Shown here in pieces: positions 49,761 through 61,569 of a stretch of 64,000 bases of DNA; position 1 is the first letter of the stretch, and the number at the start of each line of letters is the position of its first letter. The notes under the pieces are model-generated. The model had not been told where the DNA came from. It saw only the letters and a program-made list of their open reading frames with translations, and did not search any database. A program made the position numbers and the translations under genes. The DNA is from Henricia sp. BOLD:AAB3569 (taxonomy: Eukaryota; Echinodermata; Asteroidea; Spinulosida; Echinasteridae). Location: contig JBBELK010000449.1 of assembly GCA_037783545.1 (NCBI GenBank), positions 109,704-173,703 of the forward strand, given 5' to 3'.

Positions 49761-51155
49761 ATGGCAGAGAAATTTCAGAGTTTAGAAACAAAAGGGGTTG
49801 GCGCTTCCTGGATGCTCCCGCAACCTGTGGCTGTCTGTACACACCTCTTTGGTGTACTCCTGACTCGTGCGCATGCTCAGTCCTTCGGACTGTCGTTGAC
49901 ACGGCCCAGTTTGGGACGGGATTTTGGTCAAAGTGTGGTCCAAACGTCGGCAAATTTGGAGGTCGAAAATGTTCCGACGAACTTCAAATTTTGCATGCTC
50001 CAAAGACTCTATATTGCGCACTTGTCCTAAAAAATTGACAGACTTTCGCCGGGAAATGGCAGAGAAATTTCAGAGTTTAGAAAAAAAAAGGGGTTGGCGC
50101 TTCCTGGATGCTCCCGCAACCTGTGGCTGTCTGTACACACCTCTTTGGTGTACTCCTGACTCGTGCTCGTGCTCAGTCCTTCGGACTGTCGTTGACACGG
50201 CCCAGTTTGGGACGGGATTTTGGTCAAAGTGTGGTCCAAACGTCGGCAAATTTGGAGGTCGAAAAATGTTCCGACGAACTTCAAATTTTGCATGCTCCAA
50301 AGACTCTATATTGCGCACTTGTCCTAAAAAATTGACAGACTTTCGCCGGGAAATGGCAGAGAAATTTCAGAGTTTAGAAAAAAAAGGGGTTGGCGCTTCC
50401 TGGATGCTCCCGCAACCTGTGGCTGTCTGTACACACCTCTTTGGTGTACTCCTGACTCGTGCGCATGCTCAGTCCTTCGGACTGTCGTTGACACGGCCCA
50501 GTTTGGGACGGGATTTTGGTCAAAGTGTGGTCCAAACGTCGGCAAATTTGGAGGTCGAAAAATGTTTCGACGAACTTCAAATTTTGCATGCTCCAAAGAC
50601 TCTATATTGCGCACTTGTCCTAAAAAATTGACAGACTTTCGCCGGGAAATGGCAGAGAAATTTCAGAGTTTAGAAAAACAAAGGGGTTGGCGCTTCCTGG
50701 ATGCTCCCGCAACCTGTGGCTGTCTGTACACACCTCTTTGGTGTACTCCTGACTCGTGCGCATGCTCAGTCCTTCGGACTGTCGTTGACACGGCCCAGTT
50801 TGGGACGGGATTTTGGTCAAAGTGTGGTCCAAACGTCGGCAAATTTGGAGGTTGAAAAATGTTCCGACGAACTTCAAATTTTGCATGCTCCAAAGACTCT
50901 ATATTGCGCACTTGTCCTAAAAAAATTGACAGACTTTCGCCGGGAAATGGCAGAGAAATTTCAGAGTTTAGAAAAAAAAGGGGTTGGCGCTTCCTGGATG
51001 CTCCCGCAACCTGTGGCTGTCTGTACACACCTCTTTGGTGTACTCCTGACTCGTGCGCATGCTCAGTCCTTCGGACTGTCGTTGACACGGCCCAGTTTGG
51101 GACGGGATTTTGGTCAAAGTGTGGTCCAAACGTCGGCAAATTTGGAGGTCGAAAA

Positions 51156-51696
51156 ATGTTCCGACGAACTTCAAATTTTGCATGCTCCAAAGACTCTATA
51201 TTGCGCACTTGTCCTAAAAAATTGACAGACTTTCGCCGGGAAATGGCAGAGAAATTTCAGAGTTTAGAAAAAAAAGGGGTTGGCGCTTCCTGGATGCTCC
51301 CGCAACCTGTGGCTGTCTGTACACACCTCTTTGGTGTACTCCTGACTCGTGCGCATGCTCAGTCCTTCGGACTGTCGTTGACACGGCCCAGTTTGGGACG
51401 GGATTTTGGTCAAAGTGTGGTCCAAACGTCGGCAAAGACTCTATATTGCGCACTTGTCCTAAAAAATTGACCGACTTTCGCCGGGAAATGGCAGAGAAAT
51501 TTCAGAGTTTAGAAAAAAAAGGGGTTGGCGCTTCCTGGATGCTCCCGCAACCTGTGGCTGTCTGTACACACCTCTTTGGTGTACTCCTGACTCGTGCGCA
51601 TGCTCAGTCCTTCGGACTGTTGTTGACACGGCCCAGTTTGGGACGGGATTTTGGTCAAAGTGTGGTCCAAACGTCGGCAAATTTGGAGGTCGAAAA
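51156..51696 (+). repeat. Monomer pair with 51-bp deletion (third)
   Basis: Same junction at 51433, but preceded by a normal TTTAGAAAAAAAAGG tract. It is followed by ATTGACCGAC near 51466 and CTGTTGTTGAC near 51619. Confidence 0.92.
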
Positions 51697-51830
51697 ATGT
51701 TCCGACGAACTTCAAATTTTGCATGCTCCAAAGACTCTAAATTGCGCACTTGTCCTAAAAAATTGACAGACTTTCGCCGGGAAATGGCAGAGAAATTTCA
51801 GAGTTTAGAAACAAAAGGGGTTGGCGCTTC
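51401..51830 (+). repeat. Displaced repeat, right copy (offset 2023)
   Basis: Partner of 49378-49760. It sits immediately after the third 51-bp deletion monomer, which has no counterpart in the left copy, so the deletion lies at the edge of the exchanged tract. Confidence 0.8.
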
Positions 51831-54079
51831 CTGGATGCTCCCGCAACCTGTGGCTGTCTGTACACACCTCTTTGGTGTACTCCTGACTCGTGCGCATGCT
51901 CAGTCCTTCGGACTGTCGTTGACACGGCCCAGTTTGGGACGGGATTTTGGTCAAAGTGTGGTCCAAACGTCGGCAAATTTGGAGGTCGAAAAATTTTCCG
52001 ACGAACTTCAAATTTTGCATGCTCCAAAGACTCTATATTGCGCACTTGTCCTAAAAAATTGACAGACTTTCGCCGGGAAATGGCAGAGAAATTTCAGAGT
52101 TTAGAAAAAAAAGGGGTTGGCGCTTCCTGGATGCTCCCGCAACCTGTGGCTGTCTGTACACACCTCTTTGGTGTACTCCTGACTCGTGCGCATGCTCAGT
52201 CCTTCGGACTGTCGTTGACACGGCCCAGTTTGGGACGGGATTTTGGTCAAAGTGTGGTCCAAACGTTGGCAAATTTGGAGGTCGAAAAATGTTCCGACGA
52301 ACTTCAAATTTTGCATGCTCCAAAGACTCTAAATTGCGCACTTGTCCTAAAAAATTGACAGACTTTCGCCGGGAAATGGCAGAGAAATTTCAGAGTTTAG
52401 AAAAAAAGGGGTTGGCGCTTCCTGGATGCTCCCGCAACCTGTGGCTGTCTGTACACACCTCTTTGGTGTACTCCTGACTCGTGCGCATGCTCAGTCCTTC
52501 GGACTGTCGTTGACACGGCCCAGTTTGGGACGGGATTTTGGTCAAAGTGTGGTCCAAACGTCGGCAAATTTGGAGGTCGAAAAATGTTCCGACGAACTTC
52601 AAATTTTGCATGCTCCAAAGACTCTATATTGCGCACTTGTCCTAAAAAATTGACAGACTTTCGCCGGGAAATGGCAGAGAAATTTCAGAGTTTAGAAAAA
52701 AAAGGGGTTGGCGCTTCCTGGATGCTCCCGCAACCTGTGGCTGTCTGTACACACCTCTTTGGTGTACTCCTGACTCGTGCGCATGCTCAGTCCTTCGGAC
52801 TGTCGTTGACACGGCCCAGTTTGGGACGGGATTTTGGTCAAAGTGTGGTCCAAACGTCGGCAAATTTGGAGGTCGAAAAATGTTCCGACGAACTTCAAAT
52901 TTTGCATGCTCCAAAGACTCTATATTGCGCACTTGTCCTAAAAAATTGACATACTTTCGCCGGGAAATGGCAGAGAAATTTCAGATTTTAGAAAAAAAAG
53001 GGGTTGGCGCTTACTGGATGCTCCCGCAACCTGTGGCTGTCTGTACACACCTCTTTGGTGTACTCCTGACTCGTGCGCATGCTCAGTCCTTCGGACTGTC
53101 GTTGACACGGCCCAGTTTGGGACGGGATTTTGGTCAAAGTGTGGTCCAAACGTCGGCAAATTTGGAGGTCGAAAAATGTTCCGACGAACTTCAAATTTTG
53201 CATGCTCCAAAGACTCTATATTGCGCACTTGTCCTAAAAAATTGACATACTTTCGCCGGGAAATGGCAGAGAAATTTCAGAGTTTAGAAAAAAAAGGGGT
53301 TGGCGCTTACTGGATGCTCCCGCAACCTGTGGCTGTCTGTACACACCTCTTTGGTGTACTCCTGACTCGTGCGCATGCTCAGTCCTTCGGACTGTCGTTG
53401 ACACGGCCCAGTTTGGGACGGGATTTTGGTCAAAGTGTGGTCCAAACGTCGGCAAATTTGGAGGTCGAAAAATGTTCCGACGAACTTCAAATTTTGCATG
53501 CTCCAAAGACTCTAAATTGCGCACTTGTCCTAAAAAATTGACAGACTTTCGCCGGGAAATGGCAGAGAAATTTCAGAGTTTAGAAAAAAAAGGGGTTGGC
53601 GCTTCCTGGATGCTCCCGCAACCTGTGGCTGTCTGTACACACCTCTTTGGTGTACTCCTGACTCGTGCGCATGCTCAGTCCTTCGGACTGTCGTTGACAC
53701 GGCCCAGTTTGGGACGGGATTTTGGTCAAAGTGTGGTCCAAACGTCGGCAAATTTGGAGGTCGAAAAATGTTCCGACGAACTTCAAATTTTGCATGCTCC
53801 AAAGACTCTATATTGCGCACTTGTCCTAAAAAATTGACAGACTTTCCCCGGGAAATGGCAGAGAAATGTCAGAGTTTAGAAAAAAAGGGGTTGGCGCTTC
53901 CTGGATGCTCCCGCAACCTGTGGCTGTCTGTACACACCTCTTTGGTGTACTCCTGACTCGTGCGCATGCTCAGTCCTTCGGACTGTCGTTGACACGGCCC
54001 AGTTTGGGACGGGATTTTGGTCAAAGTGTGGTCCAAACGTCGGCAAATTTGGAGGTCGAAAAATGTTCCGACGAACTTC

Positions 54080-54470
54080 AAATTTTGCCTGCTCCAAAGA
54101 CTCTATATTGCGCACTTGTCCTAAAAAATTGACAGACTTTCGCCGGAAATGGCAGAGAAATTTCAGAGTTTAGAAAAAAAAGGGGTTGGCGCTTCCTGGA
54201 TGCTCCCGCAACCTGTGGCTGTCTGTACACACCTCTTTGGTGTACTCCTGACTCGTGCGCATGCTCAGTCCTTCGGACTGTCGTTGACACGGCCCAGTTT
54301 GGGACGGGATATTGGTCAAAGTGTGGTCCAAACGTCGGCAAATTTGGATGTCGAAAAATGTTCCGACGAACTTCAAATTTTGCATGCTCCAAAGACTCTA
54401 TATTGCGCACTTGTCCTAAAAAATTGACAGACTTTCGCCGGGAAATGGCAGAGAAATGTCAGAGTTTAGA
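54080..54470 (+). repeat. Displaced repeat, left copy (offset 1775)
   Basis: TTGCCTGCTCC (54085), GGGATATTGG (54306) and GAAATGTCAG (54454) recur near 55859, 56081 and 56229. The offset changes from 1774 to 1775 because CGCCGGAAATGG near 54141 lacks one G. Six monomers separate the copies. Confidence 0.82.
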
Positions 54471-55854
54471 AAAAAAGGGGTTGGCGCTTCCTGGATGCTC
54501 CCGCAACCTGTGGCTGTCTGTACACACCTCTTTGGTGTACTCCTGACTCGTGCGCATGCTCAGTTCTTCGGACTGTCGTTGACACGGCCCAGTTTGGGAC
54601 GGGATTTTGGTCAAAGTGTGGTCCAAACGTCGGCAAATTTGGAGGTCGAAAAATGTTCCGACGAACTTCAAATTTTGCATGCTCCAAAGACTCTATATTG
54701 CGCACTTGTCCTAAAAAATTGACAGACTTTCGCCGGGAAATGGCAGAGAAATTTCAGAGTTTAGAAAAAAAAGGGGTTGGCGCTTCCTGGATGCTCCCGC
54801 AACCTGTGGCTGTCTGTACACACCTCTTTGGTGTACTCCTGACTCGTGCGCATGCTCAGTCCTTCGTACTGTCGTTGACACGGCCCAGTTTGGGACGGGA
54901 TTTTGGTCAAAGTGTGGTCCAAACGTCGGCAAATTTGGAGGTCGAAAAATGTTCCGACGAACTTCAAATTTTGCATGCTCCAAAGACTCTAAATTGCGCA
55001 CTTGTCCTAAAAAATTGACAGACTTTCGACTGGAAATGGCAGAGAAATTTCAGAGTTTAGAAAAAAAAGGGGGTTGGCGCTTCCTGGATGCTCCCGCAAC
55101 CTGTGGCTGTCTGTACACACCTCTTTGGTGTACTCCTGACTCGTGCGCATGCTCAGTCCTTCGGACTGTCGTTGACACGGCCCAGTTTGGGACGGGAGTT
55201 TGGTCAAAGTGTGGTCCAAACGTCGGCAAATTTGGAGGTCGAAAAATGTTCCAACGAACTTCAAATTTTCCATGCTCCAAAGACTCTATATTGCGCACTT
55301 GTCCTAAAAAATTGACAGACTTTCGCCGGAAATGGCAGAGAAATTTCAGAGTTTAGAAAAAAAAGGGGTTGGCGCTTCCTGGATGCTCCCGCAACCTGTG
55401 GCTGTCTGTACACACCTCTTTGGTGTACTCCTGACTCGTGCGCATGCTCAGTCCTTCGGACTGTCGTTGACACGGCCCAGTTCGGGACGGGATTTTGGTC
55501 AAAGTGTGGTCCAAACGTCGGCAAATTTGGAGGTCGAAAAATGTTCCGACGAACTTCAAATTTTGCATGCTCCAAAGACTCTATATTGCGCACTTGTCCT
55601 AACAAATTGACAGACTTTCGCCGGGAAATGGCAGAGAAATTTCAGAGTTTAGAAAAAAAAGGGGTTGGCGCTTCCTGGATGCTCCCGCAACCTGTGGCTG
55701 TCTGTACACACCTCTTTGGTGTACTCCTGACTCGTGCGCATGCTCAGTCCTTCGGACTGTCGTTGACACGGCCCAGTTTGGGACGGGATTTTGGTCAAAG
55801 TGTGGTCCAAACGTCGGCAAATTTGGAGGTCGAAAAATGTTCCGACGAACTTCA

Positions 55855-56245
55855 AATTTTGCCTGCTCCAAAGACTCTATATTGCGCACTTGTCCTAAAA
55901 AATTGACAGACTTTCGCCGGGAAATGGCAGAGAAATTTCAGAGTTTAGAAAAAAAAGGGGTTGGCGCTTCCTGGATGCTCCCGCAACCTGTGGCTGTCTG
56001 TACACACCTCTTTGGTGTACTCCTGACTCGTGCGCATGCTCAGTCCTTCGGACTGTCGTTGACACGGCCCAGTTTGGGACGGGATATTGGTCAAAGTGTG
56101 GTCCAAACGTCGGCAAATTTGGAGGTCGAAAAATGTTCCGACGAACTTCAAATTTTGCATGCTCCAAAGACTCTATATTGCGCACTTGTCCTAAAAAATT
56201 GACAGACTTTCGCCGGGAAATGGCAGAGAAATGTCAGAGTTTAGA
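55855..56245 (+). repeat. Displaced repeat, right copy (offset 1775)
   Basis: Partner of 54080-54470, with an intact CGCCGGGAAATGG and an 8-A tract where the left copy has 7. It is followed by TTCCAACGAAC near 56431, which also occurs near 55248, 1183 bp to the left. Confidence 0.8.
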
Positions 56246-56749
56246 AAAAAAAGGGGTTGGCGCTTCCTGGATGCTCCCGCAACCTGTGGCTGTCTGTACA
56301 CACCTCTTTGGTGTACTCCTGACTCGTGCGCATGCTCAGTCCTTCGGACTGTCGTTGACACGGCCCAGTTTGGGACGGGATTTTGGTCAAAGTGTGGTCC
56401 AAACGTCGGCAAATTTGGAGGTCGAAAAATGTTCCAACGAACTTCAAATTTTGCATGCTCCAAAGACTCTATATTGCGCACTTGTCCTAAAAAATTGACA
56501 GACTTTCGCCGGGAAATGGCAGAGAAATTTCAGAGTTTAGAAAAAAAAGGGGTTGGCGCTTCCTGGATGCTCCCGCAACCTGTGGCTGTCTGTACACACC
56601 TCTTTGGTGTACTCCTGACTCGTGCGCATGCTCAGTCCTTCGGACTGTCGTTGACACGGCCCAGTTTGGGACGGGATTTTGGTCAAAGTGTGGTCCAAAC
56701 GTCGGCAAATTTGGAGGTCGAAAAATGTTCCGACGAACTTCAAATTGTG

Positions 56750-58582
56750 CATGCTCCAAAGACTCTATATTGCGCACTTGTCCTAAAAAATTGACAGACT
56801 TTCGCCGGGAAATGGCAGAGAAATTTCAGAGTTTAGAAAAAAAAGGGGTTGGCGCTTCCTGGATGCTCCCGCAACCTGTGGCTGTCTGTACACACCTCTT
56901 TGGTGTACTCCTGACTCGTGCGCATGCTCAGTCCTTCGGACTGTCGTTGACACGGCCCAGTTTGGGACGGGATTTTGGTCAAAGTGTGGTCCAAACGTCG
57001 GCAAATTTGGAGGTCGAAAAATGTTCCGACGAACTTCAAATTTTGCATGCTCCAAAGAGTCTAAATTGCGCACTTGTCCTAAAAAATTGACAGACTTTCG
57101 CCGGGAAATGGCAGAGAAATTTCAGAGTTTAGAAAAAAAAGGGGTTGGCGCTTCCTGGATGCTCCCGCAACCTGTGGCTGTCTGTACACACCTCTTTGGT
57201 GTACTCCTGACTCGTGCGCATGCTCAGTCCTTCGGACTGTCGTTGACACGGCCCAGTTTGGGACGGGATTTTGGTCAAAGTGTGGTCCAAACGTCGGCAA
57301 ATTTGGAGGTCGAAAAATGTTCCGACGAACTTCAAATTTTGCATGCTCCAAAGACTCTATATTGCGCACTTGTCCTAAAAAATTGACAGACTTTCGCCGG
57401 GAAATGGCAGAGAAATTTCAGAGTTTAGAAAAAAAAGGGGTTGGCGCTTCCTGGATGCTCCCGCAACCTGTGGCTGTCTGTACACACCTCTTTGGTGTAC
57501 TCCTGACTCGTGCGCATGCTCAGTCCTTCGGACTGTCGTTGACACGGCCCAGTTTGGGACGGGATTTTGGTCAAAGTGTGGTCCAAACGTCGGCAAATTT
57601 GGAGGTCGAAAAATGTTCCGACGAACTTCAAATTTTGCATGCTCCAAAGACTCTATATTGCGCACTTGTCCTAAAAAATTGACAGACTTTCGCCGGGAAA
57701 TGGCAGAGAAATTTCAGAGTTTAGAAAAAAAAGGGGTTGGCGCTTCCTGGATGCTCCCGCAACCTGTGGCTGTCTGTACACACCTCTTTGGTGTACTCCT
57801 GACTCGTGCGCATGCTCAGTCCTTTGGACTGTCGTTGACACGGCCCAGTTTGGGACGGGATTTTGGTCAAAGTGTGGTCCAAACGTCGGCAAATTTGGAG
57901 GTCGAAAAATGTTCCGACGAACTTCAAATTTTGCATGCTCCAAAGACTCTATATTGCGCACTTGTCCTAAAAAATTGACAGACTTTCGCCGGGAAATGGC
58001 AGAGAAATTTCAGAGTTTAGAAAAAAAAGGGGTTGGCGCTTCCTGGATGCTCCCGCAACCTGTGGCTGTCTGTACACACCTCTTTGGTGTACTCCTGACT
58101 CGTGCGCATGCTCAGTCCTTCGGACTGTCGTTGACACGGCCCAGTTTGGGACGGGATTTTGGTCAAAGTGTGGTCCAAACGTCGGCAAATTTGGAGGTCG
58201 AAAAATGTTCCGACGAACTTCAAATTTTGCATGCTCCAAAGAGTCTAAATTGCGCACTTGTCCTAAAAAATTGACAGACTTTCGCCGGGAAATGGCAGAG
58301 AAATTTCAGAGTTTAGAAAAAAAAGGGGTTGGCGCTTCCTGGATGCTCCCGCAACCTGTGGCTGTCTGTACACACCTCTTTGGTGTACTCCTGACTCGTG
58401 CGCATGCTCAGTCCTTCGGACTGTCGTTGACACGGCCCAGTTTGGGACGGGATTTTGGTCAAAGTGTGGTCCAAACGTCGGCAAATTTGGAGGTCGAAAA
58501 ATGTTCCGACGAACTTCAAATTTTGCATGCTCCAAAGACTCTATATTGCGCACTTGTCCTAAAAAATTGACAGACTTTCGCC
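56750..58582 (+). repeat. 1184-bp four-monomer unit, tandem (first)
   Basis: CCAAAGAGTCTAAATTGCG at 57054 recurs at 58238, 1184 bp away, with identical intervening monomer lengths. Private changes in one copy only are CCTTTGGACTG near 57822 and CGCCAGGAAATG near 58580. Most monomers in between are consensus, so the exact unit boundary cannot be placed. Confidence 0.75.
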
Positions 58583-59199
58583 AGGAAATGGCAGAGAAAT
58601 TTCAGAGTTTAGAAAAAAAAGGGGTTGGCGCTTCCTGGATGCTCCCGCAACCTGTGGCTGTCTGTACACACCTCTTTGGTGTACTCCTGACTCGTGCGCA
58701 TGCTCATTCCTTCGGACTGTCGTTGACACGGCCCAGTTTGGGACGGGATTTTGGTCAAAGTGTGGTCCAAACGTCGGCAAATTTGGAGGTCGAAAAATGT
58801 TCCGACGAACTTCAAATTTTGCATGCTCCAAAGATTCTATATTGCGCACTTGTCCTAACAAATTGACAGACTTTCGCCGGGAAATGGCAGAGAAATTTCA
58901 GAGTTTAGAAAAAAAAGGGGTTGGCGCTTCCTGGATGCTCCCGCAACCTGTGGCTGTCTGTACACACCTCTTTGGTGTACTCCTGACTCGTGCGCATGCT
59001 CAGTCCTTCGGACTGTCGTTGACACGGCCCAGTTTGGGACGGGATTTTGGTCAAAGTGTGGTCCAAACGTCGGCAAATTTGGAGGTCGAAAAATGTTCCG
59101 ACGAACTTCAAATTTTGCATGCTCCAAAGACTCTATATTGCGCACTTGTCCTAAAAAATTGACAGACTTTCGCCGGGAAATGGCAGAGAAATTTCAGAG

Positions 59200-61300
59200 T
59201 TTAGAAGAAAAAAAGGGTTGGCGCTTCCTGGATGCTCCCGCAACCTGTGGCTGTCTGTACACACCTCTTTGGTGTACTCCTGACTCGTGCGCATGCTCAG
59301 TCCTTCGGACTGTCGTTGACACGGCCCAGTTTGGGACGGGATTTTGGTCAAAGTGTGGTCCAAACGTCGGCAAATTGGAGGTCGAAAAATGTTCCGACGA
59401 ACTTCAAATTTTGCATGCTCCAAAGACTCTATATTGCGCACTTGTCCTAACAAATTGACAGACTTTCGCCGGGAAATGGCAGAGAAATTTCAGAGTTTAG
59501 AAAAAAAAGGGGTTGGCGCTTCCTGGATGCTCCCGCAACCTGTGGCTGTCTGTACACACCTCTTTGGTGTACTCCTGACTCGTGCGCATGCTCAGTCCTT
59601 CGGACTGTCGTTGACACGGCCCAGTTTGGGACGGGATTTTGGTCAAAGTGTGGTCCAAACGTCGGCAAATTTGGAGGTCGAAAAATGTTCCGACGAACTT
59701 CAAATTTTGCATGCTCCAAAGACTCTATATTGCGCACTTGTCCTAAAAAATTGACAGACTTTCGCCGGGAAATGGCAGAGAAATTTCAGAGTTTAGAAAA
59801 AAAGTGTTGGCGCTTCCTGGATGCTCCCGCAACCTGTGGCTGTCTGTACACACCTCTTTGGTGTACTCCTGACTCGTGCGCATGCTCAGTCCTTCGGACT
59901 GTCGTTGACACGGCCCAGTTTGGGACGGGATTTTGGTCAAAGTGTGGTCCAAACGTCGGCAAATTTGGAGGTCGAAAAATGTTCCGACGAACTTCAAATT
60001 TTGCATGCTCCAAAGACTCTATATTGCGCACTTGTCCTAACAAATTGACAGACTTTCGCCGGGAAATGGCAGAGAAATTTCAGAGTTTAGAAAAAAAAGG
60101 GGGTTGGCGCTTCCTGGATGCTCCCGCAACCTGTGGCTGTCTGTACACACCTCTTTGGTGTACTCCTGACTCGTGCGCATGCTCAGTCCTTCGGACTGTC
60201 GTTGACACGGCCCAGTTTGGGACGGGATTTTGGTCAAAGTGTGGTCCAAACGTCGGCAAATTTGGAGGTCGAAAAATGTTCCGACGAACTTCAAATTTGC
60301 ATGCTCCAAAGACTCTATATTGCGCACTTGTCCTAAAAAATTGACAGACTTTCGCCGGGAAATGGCAGAGAAATTTCAGAGTTTAGAAAAAAAAGGGGTT
60401 GGCGCTTCCTGGATGCTCCCGCAACCTGTGGCTGTCTGTACACACCTCTTTGGTGTACTCCTGACTCGTGCGCATGCTCAGTCCTTCGGACTGTCGTTGA
60501 CACGGCCCAGTTTGGGACGGGATTTTGGTCAAAGTGTGGTCCAAACGTCGGCAAATTTGGAGGTCGAAAAATGTTCCGACGAACTTCAAATTGCGCACTT
60601 GTCCTAAAAAATTGACAGACTTTCGCCGGGAAATGGCAGAGAAATTTCAGAGTTTAGAAAAAAAGGGGGTTGGCGCTTCCTGGATGCTCCCGCAACCTGT
60701 GGCTGTCTGTACACACCTCTTTGGTGTACTCCTGACTCGTGCGCATGCTCAGTCCTTCGGACTGTCGTTGACACGGCCCAGTTTGGGACGGGATTTTGGT
60801 CAAAGTGTGGTCCAAACGTCGGCAAATTTGGAGGTCGAAAAATGTTCCGACGAACTTCAAATTTTGCATGCTCCAAAGACTCTATATTGCGCACTTGTCC
60901 TAAAAATTGACAGACTTTCGCCGGAAATGGCAGAGAAATTTCAGAGTTTAGAAAAAAAAGGGGTTGGCGCTTTTTGGATGCTCCCGCAACCTGTGGCTGT
61001 CTGTACACACCTCTTTGGTGTACTCCTGACTCGTGCGCATGCTCAGTCCTTCGGACTGTCGTTGACACGGCCCAGTTTGGGACGGGATTTTGGTCAAAGT
61101 GTGGTCCAAACGTCGGCAAATTTGGAGGTCGAAAAATGTTCCGACGAACTTCAAATTTTGCATGCTCCAAAGACTCTATATTGCGCACTTGTCCTAAAAA
61201 ATTGACAGACTTTCGCAGTGAAATGGCAGAAAAATTTCAGAGTTTAGAGAAAAAAAGGGGTTGGCGCTTCCTGGTTGCTCCCGCAACCTGTGGCTGTCTG
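59200..61300 (+). repeat. Indel-rich stretch of the array
   Basis: Small indels are concentrated here: GAAGAAAAAAAGGGTTGG with one G fewer (59205), GTCGGCAAATTGGAGG short by two bases (59367), a shortened A/G tract AAAAAAAGTGTTGG (59798), CTTCAAATTTGC short by two bases (60289), a 25-bp deletion monomer at 60571-60841 (271 bp), CTAAAAATTGAC (60901), CGCCGGAAATGG (60920), and TTTCGCAGTGAAATGG (61212). Confidence 0.85.
60571..60841 (+). repeat. 271-bp monomer with a 25-bp deletion
   Basis: CTTCAAATT is joined directly to GCGCACTTG at about 60592, a loss of 25 bp between two ATT triplets. This is the only copy of this class seen in the window, so it has not spread. Confidence 0.92.
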
Positions 61301-61569
61301 TACACACCTCTTTGGTGTACTCCTGACTCGTGCGCATGCTCAGTCCTTCGGACTGTCGTTGACACGGCCCAGTTTGGGACGGGATTTTGGTCAAAGTGTG
61401 GTCCACACGTCGGCAAATTTGGAGGTCGAAAAATGTTCCGACGAACTTCAAATTTTGCATGCTCCAAAGACTCTATATTGCGCACTTGTCCTAAAAAATT
61501 GACAGACTTTCGCCGGGAAATGGCAGAGAAATTTCAGAGTTTAGAAAAAAAAGGGGTTGGCGCTTCCTG

